A stretch of DNA of 64,000 nucleotides, from assembly GCA_905221605.1 (NCBI GenBank), contig CAJNDS010002291.1:152501-216500 (forward strand). Direction: 5' to 3'. The notes beneath the pieces were generated by a model that was not told the origin of the DNA, did no database searches, and saw only the letters and a program-made list of their open reading frames with translations. The translations under genes and the position numbers were made by a program. The stretch comes from Symbiodinium natans (lineage: Eukaryota; Sar; Dinophyceae; Suessiales; Symbiodiniaceae). This document shows, in pieces, positions 23,602 through 35,600 of the stretch (the stretch's first letter is position 1; every line of letters starts with the position of its first letter).

Positions 23602-26600
23602 ATCCTTTAGAAGAAAGACGAACACACAAAATCATGTTCAAGAAAAGCTCTGGTGCGTCAAAGTCATAAAGCATGATCCCGCCACCAGGATCTCCAGCGC
23701 GCCCAGCATGCTCTGCTCAGCAGGAAGCACGACAGGGGCAAGAGTTGGCTTGGGCCAATCAGCACGGCTTTGCGCGGCGGGGCTCTCTTGCGGCTCACAT
23801 GGGCGCTGACAAATTAGAGAGTATAGAGCCCATAAAGCCCCTCAAGCCCCTAAACCCCGAAACCCCAAAACCCTAAAACCCTAAAACCCCAAAACCCCAA
23901 AACCCTAAAACCCTAAAACCCTAAACCCTAAAACCCTAAAACCCTAAAACCCTAAAACCCTAAAACCCTAAAACCCTAAAACCCTAAAACCCTAAAACCC
24001 TAAAACCCTAAAACCCTAAACCCCAAAACCCTAAAACCCTAAAACCCTAAAACCCTAAAACCCTAAAACCCCAGAATCCTAAGTGTACGGAGTGCAGAGA
24101 CGAGTGGAAAACTGCAGCCTAGTAGGCGAGCAATAGGCCAAGATCAGGGGTGTCTTGAAGAAGTCTGACTGCCGAGCTCGTACGCATGGGTTTAGGGTTT
24201 AGGGTTTAGGGTTTCGGGTTTAGGGTTTAGGGTTTCTACCAGCGATGCTCTTTGGGCACCCGGGTCAACCATCACAAAGTGCTGAGTGAAGCTGCAGTCG
24301 TCTTCCGCACAGTTGATGTCTGCCGGTCGATGGTCAAGGGCGTGTAACCTTGGTGGCCCAGTAACCATACAATAAGAATAAGGCAACCTGAACCCTAAAC
24401 CCTAAACCCTAAAGCCTAAACCCTAAACCAAGTAACCCGTCATCAAGAAGTGGCACTTCGGCGTGGGGATGAGTGACGCCAGCATGCCGATCCTTGCAGC
24501 TCGTGATGGGGTTTACTGCTTCTCTAGGCCATGAATTGCAGGGTTGAGGGTTTAGGGTTTAGGGATTAGGGTTTAGGGTTTGGGGGGGGGGGGGGGGGTG
24601 GGTACCTGCCTTTTTCGTTTAGTCCAAGAACTGAGAGAGAAGCAATGTAAAGACTCAGAGAAATCTGATCTCAAGCATCGCACGCTCACCCCCAAAACCG
24701 TAGTACTACTGGCTCCACCAATGAACACTACCTTGCTCCTGGCTGATCGTCAACGCTGGCTTTGACCGACGAGCACGTTCGTCTCAAAAAGGGCACATCC
24801 CCCTTGTAATTCGAAACGAGCTTATAAGGGAGCCCGGCTCTGGAACAAGGGAATATGGGCGTAGTCCAGGGTCTTTGGTTGACAACGCTGTTTCACCAAG
24901 TGTTCAAAGCTGCTGTAGGGGGGGCGTAGAATGGGTATGTCAAGTACATGTTTTGCTGTGAGAAAGTTGCAATTTGTAAGGGGGGATTCCTCTGTGCCTC
25001 CGCCCACAAATGGAACCGCCACGCTGTAGATTTATGGCTTTCCTGGGACTCTATAACTAATTGCCTAGGAATTGACAGGCTCTGTACCTGCTACCTTCGA
25101 ATCAATTGCTACTCCTCTGCAAGCAAGTGATTTTTGAGTAAGGCTTGTTGTTTTGGGCTTAGGGTTTCGGGTTTCGGGTTCAGAATTTAGGGTTAGGGTT
25201 CAGGGCTGGTGGACTCAGGGGTGTGACCTAGCCAACAGCGGAGCGTCAGGTCGTTGTTCATGTAGCCCGGGTATCGCAGAGTGGTGGTGCTGGCAGCCAT
25301 GACCTTGCCGCGGTGCTCGTTGACGGTCACAGGCTTCTGAAGGCTTTAGAGTTTAGGGCTTTGCTTGGTCCAACTCATAGGGCGTTCTATTTAGGGTTGA
25401 TGGTTTAGGTGGTTGGCCCATTTAGGCCGACAAAGGGGTTAGGGTTTAGGGTTTAGGGTTGAGCCTGACTGCACTAGTGAGTTGCCAATACCCACATAAC
25501 TTAGGTGTTAGGGTCTCGCTTTGGGGGGGGTTTGGCGGGGGGGGGTTGGGGGGGGTTGGGGGGGGTTGGGGGGGGGTTGGGGGGGGGGGGGGGGGGGGTT
25601 GGGGGGGGGGGGGGGGGGGTGGGGGGGGGGGGGGGGGTTTGGGGGGGGCGCAGTGGAGGAAGCGTTTTTGATAGGGGGGGGGTTGGGGGGGTTGGGGGGG
25701 TTTGGGGGGTTGGGGGGGTGGGGGGGTTGGGGGGGGGGGTTGGGGTTGGGGGGTTGGGGTTGGGGGGGGTTGGGGGGGGTTGGGGGTTGGGGAGGGGGTT
25801 GGGGAGGGGGGAGTGAATCCGGACAAGCTTCAAGAGCCTGAAGGCTAAGGTCTACACGTCGTGAAGTCCTGAACTTTTCGGCAGATGACACACAGGAGTG
25901 TCTCTTGGCTTAAACCAGTCTTAGGGCCATGGAGCACAACTGAAAAGCTTTAAGCCCTAACACCCTAAACCCTAAACCCTTAACCCCTAAACCCTCAACC
26001 CGGTTAAACTGGGTTTGGGTTGAAGCAAGCAGCGGTCGAGACCAGTGTGTTGATCTGCGCAAACCTCAGATGCAACACAAACCCCACCCCGGGCTTAGGG
26101 CTTAGGGCTTAGGGTTCAGGGTTCAGGGTTTAGGGTTCAGGGTTTCGGGTTTAAGGTTAGAACAAGAAGGTGAGGGACCGACCATTTTGAGGGACCGCGT
26201 AACTTCCCTTAGACTTGCAGCCCTCATAAAAACGCTGCCATGGGGCTTAGGCGTTGAAGGGTATTTGGGCTTTGTGGGGGGTGAGACATCTGGTGGTTTC
26301 GACCCTAAACCCTAAGCCCTACAGCCTAAACCCTAAACCCTAAAGCCACTCATCATAAAGATCAAATAAGCCCATAAGCCTGTAAACCACTCGCAAGATT
26401 TGGGATTTTGGGTGTGTCGAGCTTGGGGTGGTTTTGGATGTCGGGGTTTCTGATATTGAGATAAACCCTAAACCCTAAACCCGAAACCCTAAACCCAAAA
26501 CCCTAAACCCTAAACCCTAAACCCCAAGTAGCCCAGTCCACCATGCTCAGCCCCATCTGGACCCCTAACGTATGTCTTTGCTTTGGCGAACCTGCCTCGT

Positions 26601-29600
26601 TCGTCTTCTTGAAATATACTCTCGCAGCCACCGTCATGTTTAGGGTTTAGGGTTTAGGGTTTAGGGTTTAGGGTTTAGGGTTTAGGGTTTAGGGTTTAGG
26701 GTTTAGGGTTTAGGGTTTACAGTTTAGGGCTTAGGGCATGGGAATATGAATACTTTGAGTCCCTAAGTCTCTCTGGTAAGCTGTGTGGCGTCGGGTTCGT
26801 CAGCTTGAGCCGATCCTGAGCTGCAAGGTTTGCTCTGCCTGAACTTTCAAACCTTCCTCAACCCTCCGCAAACTTACGAATCCCCCCGCCACGTACTGAA
26901 CCCTAAACCCTAAACCCTAAACCCTAAACCCGAAACCCAATAGGGCTCTTCAAAGGAGCTCTAGAACTTGGGGTTTTTAGGGCAGTGAAGGGGTTTGGGG
27001 AGGTTTAGGGTTTAGGGTTTAGGGTTTAGGGTTTAGGGTTTAGGGTTTAGGGTTTAGGGTTTCGGGTTAAGGGTTAGGGTTTAGGGTTCAGGGTTTAGGG
27101 TTTAGGGTTTAGGGTTTAGGGTTTAGGGTTTAGGGTCTAGGGTTTAGGGTTTAGGGTTTAGGGTCTAGGGTCTAGGGTCTAGGGTTTAGGGTTTAGGGTT
27201 TAGGGTTTAGGGTTTAGGGTTTAGGGCTTAGGGTTTAGGGTTTGGGGGAGAGTTGTTTGATTTTACCATAATGTTGATACCTCATGCTGTTAGCAAGAGG
27301 AAGAATGCCGAGAACGACAGCCAAAACAGTTCTTAGTGTAGTAACGAGAAACATAGAAAGAAAACGGCGTTGATGGATGCTAGTACGGAACGGTGGGGGG
27401 GGAGGGGGGAACCTCAAAACATTCACCTTCACCCCTGCGACAACAAAACCCTAAACCCTACCCAATCCATAAGCCCTAAGCCCTAAACCCAAAACCCAAA
27501 GCCCTAAGCCGTAAATCCTAAACCCTACGCCCTACCAGGATGGACGATTATACCCTAGAGTCCATTAAAAGGCTCTTTATAGGGTTCAGCATGGGGTTTC
27601 TAACGCCTAATAGCCCATCCTGGCAAGCACTAAACCCTAAACCCTAAGCCCTAAGCCCTAAGCCCTAAGCCCTAAGCCCTAAGCCCTAAGCCCTAAGCCC
27701 TAAGCCCTAAGCCCTCAGCCCTAAGCCCTAAGCCCTAAGCCCTAAACCCTAAACCCTAAACCCTAAACCCTAACCGCACTTCCGAAGGTCCATGGCGATG
27801 CGATTCAGGGCTGTGTTGTCAAGAACCACCACGCAGTCGGCGTTCAGGGCGAGCCTGCGCTTAGGATGGGTTTAGGGTTTAGGGTTTAGGGTTTAGGGTT
27901 TAGGATTTAGGGTTTAGGGTTTAGGGTTTAGGGTTGTATTCTAGGGCTTGTAGGCTTCATACCATTTGTAGGGTTGGAAGGGCTTATGGGACTTGCAGGG
28001 TTTAGGAGGCCTTCAGGGGCTTGCGGGGCTTGTGGGGCTTTTGTGGGTTTATAGGGGTTGTGGGGACTACAGGCAGCGCCTTTCAGGGTTGACGGGCTTG
28101 ATGGCATTTCTTGGAGCTTCAGGGTGCTTCGTAACCCATCATAAGTGCGATAAGTTATAAGCCCCTTAAGTACCCTAATAGGGTTGACATTGGGTTGTAA
28201 GTGCAGTGAGAGTTGGGCTTCTAAGTACCATGAGCCTCCAAGAATACACGCACCTCATGTTAGCTTTAGGGCTGAGAATCCATCCAGGAGCTCCCCACAA
28301 TACCCTAAACCCTAAACCCTCAACCCTCAACCCTCAACCCTAAACACTAAACACTAAACCCTAAACCGCCCTTTCCGGCTTTAGAGTTTAGGGTTTAGTG
28401 TTTAGGGTTTAGGGTTTAATTTTGTTGGGGGGGGGGGGGGTTTATCAGGGTACCCCTATTTGGGGATATCTCCATCTCTGTGATGGAGGTTGAAGCTACC
28501 TCTTGAGCAGTAGCCTGCAAGCCACAGCACCTCGATCTTGCCCTGATCGGTTGGGGAGTTGTGGCTGAAGCCCCCTAAACCCTAAACCCTAAACCCTAAA
28601 CCCGAAAACCTAAACCCTAAACCCTAAACCCTAAACAGAGGGAGGGCTTACGGTGGAGAGCCGAACCCCAGCCTCTTCAGAGTCAGCACCTGAGCGGCAA
28701 CGGTCTAGGGTTAGGGTTTAGGGTTGGGATGTTGCCCCCTGAAACTAAGAGTCCCTAATAGGGATCATAATGGGGGGTAGTACTACAATTCCGATTAAGG
28801 ACTGCGAGTATAATATCAGGGGGAACATTGGTTTAAGGGGTTAGGGACTTCAGGGATTAGCTTTAGGGGGTTTGGGTTTAGGCCACTATAGTGGACTTCA
28901 GGGATTAGGGTTTCGGCGCTAAGGGTTCAGGGGCTTCGGGGATTTAGATCTTTTCATTCTTATCTCTTTTCTTTCTTGTTGAGGACGGCTCCTGGCTTAA
29001 GGTTGCAGGGTTTATGGGCTTTTCAGCTTTAGGCTTCGGGGTTTCGGAACGTTACTAACCCCTTAGCCCTCGCAGCCGCTAAACCCCAATCCCTAAACGC
29101 TAAACCCTAGACCCAAGAAACCTTCGTAAACCCTGAACCCTAAACTCTACCAGCACGCCCCGCCCGGAGAATTGGAAACTCCGAAACACTTCAGTAACGC
29201 CCGCGGATTCTGCAAAGATCCGAAGTTAAACTGTCACTGGGTTCGTCTGCTGAGTGAAGGTATGGGTTTATTGCTTACGGTTTAGGGCGTAGTTCTTAGG
29301 GTTTAAGGTTTAGGGAAATTCCTGAATAGACTAAACATTAGTCTTCGGGTTCATGGCTAAAGCATACTCCTGAAGAAAGGGGCATTCACCCTGTAGCCTA
29401 ATCTATGGCGGGGCGTCCCATGCTTGCCCTTAACTTAGGAAATTTGCGAAACTCATACATAATCAGAACCCTGATGTAGTTCTTTCTCCACTAAGGGCTG
29501 ATGCCCCAAAATGCAAAACCCGTGTTCGGATTTTTCCTTAGGTTCGCCAGGACTGCAGGTTTGCAGGCTTTAGGGTCTTCAAAGAGCGAAAATCTTCCGA

Positions 29601-32600
29601 AGAACCTTTCCCCGGAAAGAGCTTCAAAGCCAAACCCAAAACCCTAAACCCCTAAACCCCAAACCCTAAACCCCGGCTCGATGCACACCAAAAGCCTGCC
29701 GGAACAGAGGATCTTTTGGGCTCCCGAAATCCCTTTTAAGGGAAAGGGGGAGGATCGCTTAGGAATCGATCCATTCTTTTTTCCTACTAACCCCCAATAT
29801 GGAGCTTCATGCTACAAACACATATCATGCCATTCTCTCTCTGCATAACCCAACATACGGTCCCTTTCAGGTTCCTGTTTTAGCGGCCCCTTATTTCTTG
29901 GTAACCAAAAGGGACCAGACATTTCGAGAACTCACCATATTAACCCTATGCTGTACTGTGGGGTCCCTTCCGAGTACTACGACAACTGGCTCGGCCTGAA
30001 ACTCCCAGTTGAACCACCCATGACCCCAACAACCACATGTGGGGGTGTATCTGAACATTAAACCCTAAAGCCTAAACCCTAAAACCCTAAAACCCTAAAC
30101 CCTAAACCCTAAACCCTAAACCCTAGGGTTTATATAGCGTTCATGTGGGCTTTCTTTAGGGTCTCTGGAGGGTTCAAAAGGGCTTGAGGTTCAGCCGGGC
30201 GCAGAGTTGTACGGCTGGACCACCACATCGCTGGTCTCCGAGGACAGGAGCGGAAAGACCTGGAGATCAGGTGGTCTCGGACCCCCTTTCGAAGGAGGGT
30301 TCGGGGTTTAGGGTTAGGGTCTAGGGTTTAGGGTTTAGGGTTTAGGGTTTGGGGTTTAGGGTGTGGATCGGCATGTCAACATCTACATATCCGCAGCATC
30401 TCCAACCAAAGAGCCTTCAAGAGCCTCTATTCGGTTTAGGCCCACATCCACATGAAGATCTCACTTTAGGTTGGCCTATGTAGGAACCTGTACAGTTTTT
30501 CAAAACGAAAACCAAGAGTGCTTCACAGAGTAGATAGTTAGGAGTACAGATCTTGTTCTTGCTCTGGCTTGGTTGTAAAAAGATGTCCGAATTGAGCCAT
30601 GGCTTCCATAGGTCATGAGCCCGAATCGCTTGCCACTGTGAAAGATGACAGTGCCTACGATGATGGTGTGGGTGAAAAGCTGGCAGCAGACAGTTTGGCA
30701 AAGCATCCGTCTTTGGTTTCTGGAACTGGAGTTGCGCGTGAAGTAAAACCTCACGCAGGATCATCCTTACTGGGGACGACCAAGCGGTGTTCTGACATAG
30801 TAGCTGAGGGAAGTGCTCCGGCGGATGGTTCAGCTGCTACCTACGAGAGAGAAGCTGTCGTCACGGGACTTGGTGCTACAAGATTAGCTGGATTCTCTCA
30901 GGAGAAGGAGGCGACTGCAGGTTTTTATGCTGATGGGTGGACTAAGTCACACCTGATTAGCATCGCTGCAGATGCGGATCGTGGTCACCATGGACGTCCA
31001 GACGAGCTTGTTTCAAACGGTTGCTGCTCAAGCTCCCGCAATTCCGAAGTGATTACTGCTGGAATGGCCTCCCAGGATAATGATGTGACGGCTGAAAGCA
31101 TAGGTGCTACTTTTGGGGCACAGAGCGGCAACGACGTTGTGCCAGGAGGAACGTGTGCTGATGAGTCTATCGTATCCTGTGAAGAAAAGGCAGCTATAGC
31201 AGGTAGTTGCGCCAAAAGGCCCACTGAATCGTATGTCATGGATGAGATTGGGGCAGGCGTTTGTCCTGATGTGGTGGTTAGAGCCAGTCTTGCTGTTCCT
31301 ACATTCGGGGACACTGATTCTGGTGTTACTGAACGGGGACAAGGAGTGAGTTGGGAACTGGGGTGTAAGTTTCACACAGGTTTTGTAGAGATGGACAGTA
31401 CAGGACGAAGACCGTCCGACTGCCAAGGTGAGGTATGTACAGGGTCTGTTGCAAATAGGGTAGTCGACTTTAAGGCCAACCAAGGAGAGTTTAAGGGTTC
31501 CCTAGGTCCCGAGGTCCTTGAGGAGGTTCTTGAAGCGCTGCGGCAGGAGTCCTCTGTGCACACAAGCAGTTGTTCTTCCCGTTTCCACGCTCCTGACCAA
31601 GCTGATGATACTGGGGTAAGCCCTCAAAGCCCCAGGCAAGCACTGTGTGAGCCTCGTTGTCCCGGGGAGCTGCGTGAATCCTCAGGGGAGTGCTCAAAGC
31701 CCCCGATACCGTCCCTGCTGGACGCGGGAGCTAATTGTCTGCCTCATCATAGTCCCGAGGAACTGAGTGAGTCCTCCGGGGATGGGCGCGTGTGCTTCGG
31801 CGAAAATGGTGTGCCTCATCATGGTCCCAAGGAACTGAGTGAGTCCTTTGGGGATGGGCGCGTGTGCGGCAGGCAAGAGTGGTCGGCTAATTGTCCGCGT
31901 GAAACCACTAAGCACTTGCCTCGCCTTGCAAAGTTGATTTCCGTTGAGGTAGGCAATGAAAGGTATGCGCGCACCTTGCCTGAAGCTTCAACTGGAGGTT
32001 TAGAAGACGGGCTGAACAGGGTTCTGCAATCGGTGCAGGAAGATAGCTTAGACTTTGAGCTTGGGTCTGAGGAAAGCCCTGGAACTGTTAAGCGGAGCCG
32101 AGTCAACCCGTCGGAGCCTTATGGCTTAGGTACAAAGTTACAGGGTGACGTAAGCCTAAGTCAACCCGTGCCTGAGGCAAACATCTTTTCCACCAAAGAT
32201 CAGACCTCAAGTGAAACAAAATGGGATGATAAGGGTGGTCTTGAGAGATCGTTGTCGCAACAGGTTCTGCAACATCCTAAGGAAGAGGGTCGCAACTCTT
32301 CTGGTTGTCCGGAACATAACTGGTCGGTCAGCATCGATGCTGGTATGCATGAGGCAGGAGGTGCCATAAGCATTCAGTGTGCTGTGAAACAGGAGGTTCG
32401 AGAGCCTATCGTAACCGCCAACACAGAGCAGAGTGTGGGCGGTAGGACATCGTTTCCTCCCTTGCCATTCCGGCCACCTACCCCAGTGACGTTGGTGGGT
32501 AATCTCTCGAAGGTGACTCCATCTTGGGTCCAAACTGCACGGGCCACACAGGAGTCAGTGCACCCAAACACCGGCGATCCGGTGTCCTTGCGCAAGTCCA

Positions 32601-35600
32601 ATGAGGGAGTAATAGGCCCTAAGAGCGCTCAGCCGAGCTACCTCAACCCTGTAGGATCCTTCGGTTTAAGTCCTGCTTCTGAGATAAGCCCTAAGAGCGC
32701 TCAGCCGAGTCACCTCAACCCTGTCGGGCCTTCTGGCTTAGGTCCTGCCCCAGTAGTGGTTATAAGCCCTAAGAACGCTCAGCAGAGCTACTCCAACCCC
32801 ATAGGATCTTTCGGTTTAAGTCCTGCTTCGGAGATAGGCCCTAAGAGCGCTCAGCAGAGCCACCTCAACCCCGTAGGATCTTTCGTTTTAAGTCCTGCTT
32901 CTGCAATAAGCCCTAAGAGTGCTCAGCCGAGCCACCTGAACCCTAGAGGTCTTTTCGGTTTAGACGCACCTACCCTTCCGGTTCCTAATGCCGCGTCTTT
33001 TCCAAAAATGACAGGCAGTGTCTTGCGATCCCAAGTGCCTTTACCAGGGTGGGTTCAGGATGAGCTGAGAGACCGAGCAAGTACGAGTTCCTGCCTCCAG
33101 GGAAACAGGTGCGGGCAATGCATGTGTGTGGGAGTCCAAGCATGACGTCGTGGATTCCATGCCTGCGCTGTTGCAAAGGGATGAATGTAACCTGACCAAT
33201 GCCGGTCAGTATAATGAGCCTTTGGGTTTTTGTCCTAATCTCCTCAAGGTAGACGGTGAGACTAGAATGGTTGAGACTACTCAGTGTAACAGCCATACTG
33301 AGTACTATCAGATCCACTCGGATGAGGAGAGCGATGGCAGTGACCAGCAACAGAGTGCTTATGACTATCTGGGGGATTTCAATGATCTCGGCTGTGAGCA
33401 TTTGTCTGTATCCCCCAGGTCATTGTGGCCGCCGTTGCCCGCGGTGCAAGGAGTGCAATTTAATTAATGCTGGTACGCCGTGAAAGCTTGGGGATCCTGC
33501 AAGCGCGTTGTTGGTCCTTGGGTCGGTCTTTTGCTGAAATGCCTATTGGCATGTCCATGTCGAGTTGTCGTCTGACCATGACCAGCGGGCCTGCGCCTCC
33601 GCGTCTATTGTCGGCACCGTCTCAACCCAATATGAACGTGTTCCTGCCGATAGCCCTGCGTTCTGGGTATCAAGTTTGCAACGTGCCCGGACAGGTTAGT
33701 GCACGTTGGGGGGAGTCCCTATACCCAGAACAAAACAAAAACCAAAAAATCGCAGTTTCTGGGGAAAAGGAACAGAACCCTGACGCCAATCTGAAGGATG
33801 CCCGTGTAGTGGTTCCAGGTGTCCAGAAAGTTCAGGCTAGGTTAGGGCAGGAATTCGTGGATCTAGGTGCAAAGGGCAACCAGAGGTTAACAGACCCTGA
33901 GGTTGCCTCAGAGATCCCAAGTGCTCAGCCAAAAGAGCAGGCGCAAGACGAGACATCAACTTCCTTCGTTGGTCTAAAGCCCGCCTGGCGTAGTGGTGTT
34001 TCCTGTGGTGCGTCAGCACCAATGGCAGACGTGAAAACAGACGGACAATGCTCAGGTGCCCAAGCAGGTAAAGAGGGTATGAATCAGTCTGTGTGCCTAC
34101 CACCGGGCAACCAAGACAATGAGATCCAGGGAGGTCAAGTCAAGGACATCCCGTGACCGCTGTGTGCAAAGTCGGACGCATGTGCGCAGTGATGTTTGTG
34201 TTCGAAAAGGTGCCTATAAGATCAGGGCTGGGGCTGCGTGTTTCAGGCCAGGTCAAAAGGGTGCTGTGTGCCAAGCCACGGGAATTCATCCCGAGGCACA
34301 AGACAGCGGTGTGCAAAGTCGGATGCATGCACATCGTGCGGTTGGTGCCACCACAGGTGCCACATGCCAGTTAGGTGCCTATGAGGTACAGGCAGGTCTG
34401 CTGTGTTCAAGGCCTGAGCAGGTGGGGGCCACAACTTTGCCAGGTGCCCATAAGGTTCAGACAGGTTCTTTGCGTTCCGTGCTGGATCAAGCAGGTACCG
34501 CACCTCACTTATGTGCAAATGAGAGCCAGGCAGGGTCTTTAAGTCCCTTGCCGAATCAAGCAGATCTCGCACCTCGCCCACAGACAGGTTTCCTGGGCGC
34601 TGTGTCCAATCAACCATGTGGCCTGACCCAGACCCAGGTAGGTGCAGATAAGGTGCAGGTAAGCTCTTTGAGTACTGTGCCAGGTCAATTAGGTGCCCGT
34701 CAGGTTCAGGCAGGTCCTTCGAGTCCCGTGCCTGACCCAGTAGGTGCCACAGGTCAATCAGGTGCCCGTCAGGTTCAGGCAGGTCCTTCAAGTCCCGTGC
34801 CTGACCCAGTAGGTGCCACAGGTCAATCAGGTGCCCGTCAGGTTCAGGCAGGTCCTTCGAGTCCCGTGCCTGACCCAGTAGGTGCCACAGGTCAATCAGG
34901 TGTCCATCAGGTTCAGGCAGGTCCTTCGTGTTCCGCGCCTGACCCAGCAGGCGCCACATGTCAATCAGGTGCCCATCAGGTTCAGGCAGGTCCTTCGTGT
35001 TCCGTGCCTGACCCAGCAGGTGCCACATGCCAATCAGGTGCCCATCAGGTTCAGGCAGGTCCTTCGTGTCTCATGCCTGACCCAACAGGCACCACGTGTC
35101 AATCAGGTGCCCATCAGGTTCAGGCAGGTCCTTCGTGTCCCATGCCTGACCCAGCAGGCACCACGTGTCAACCAAGTGCCCATCAGGTTCAGGCAGCCCT
35201 TCGTGTTCCGTGCCTGACCCAGCAGATACCATGTGTCAGACAGCGGTCCAACAGACCCAGAAAGGTCCTTCATGCCCCAGGATGAATCAGTCAGGTGCCA
35301 CAGCTTGCCTAGGTGCCGATGAGGTTCAGGCAGGTCCCTTACGTTCCCTGCCAGGTCAAACCGGTGTAGCAGGCCCAAAAGGTACCAACAAGATTCAAGC
35401 AGGTTCTGTGCATCCCATGCCAGTTCCTTTGTGGACCGTCAATGAGACAGGTGGTGTGACGAGAGTGGATCCGCTAAAAGATAATGCGGGTTCACCAAGA
35501 AGCAATTTAAATGCCTTGCTTGGATGTGGCAAGATATGCCAGTCGGTGGTGTCCATGCTGGGGGGAGCACAACCCTGGGTGCAGGACTGCGCACTAGCAT

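Larger units (their letters stand above)
2143..24295 (-). other. Intron 18 of gamma-tubulin, 22 kb with other genes inside
   Basis: 22153 nt, GC to AG. It contains a minus-strand membrane/PAS-like gene (15935-22450), a plus-strand gene (13482-13970), further minus-strand exon chains (8561-9632, 3172-5111), two large direct-repeat sets and many telomere-type arrays. Either these are genes nested in an intron or a foreign segment has split the gamma-tubulin gene. Confidence 0.8.
26816..27790 (-). other. Intron 13 of gamma-tubulin
   Basis: 975 nt, almost entirely telomere-type: TTTAGGG array 27003-27242, CCCTAAG array 27636-27745, plus one CCAGGATGGGC-type element (27533-27630). Confidence 0.85.

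Noticed and set aside
23090-23809. Long open frames on both strands over AAC, CAC and GAC repeats
   Set aside because: Any frame of such repeats stays open and gives poly-amino-acid runs. No conserved protein segment.
25446-25891. Proline- or glycine-rich frames of 100-127 codons
   Set aside because: They are translations of the G-rich tract in gamma-tubulin intron 15.
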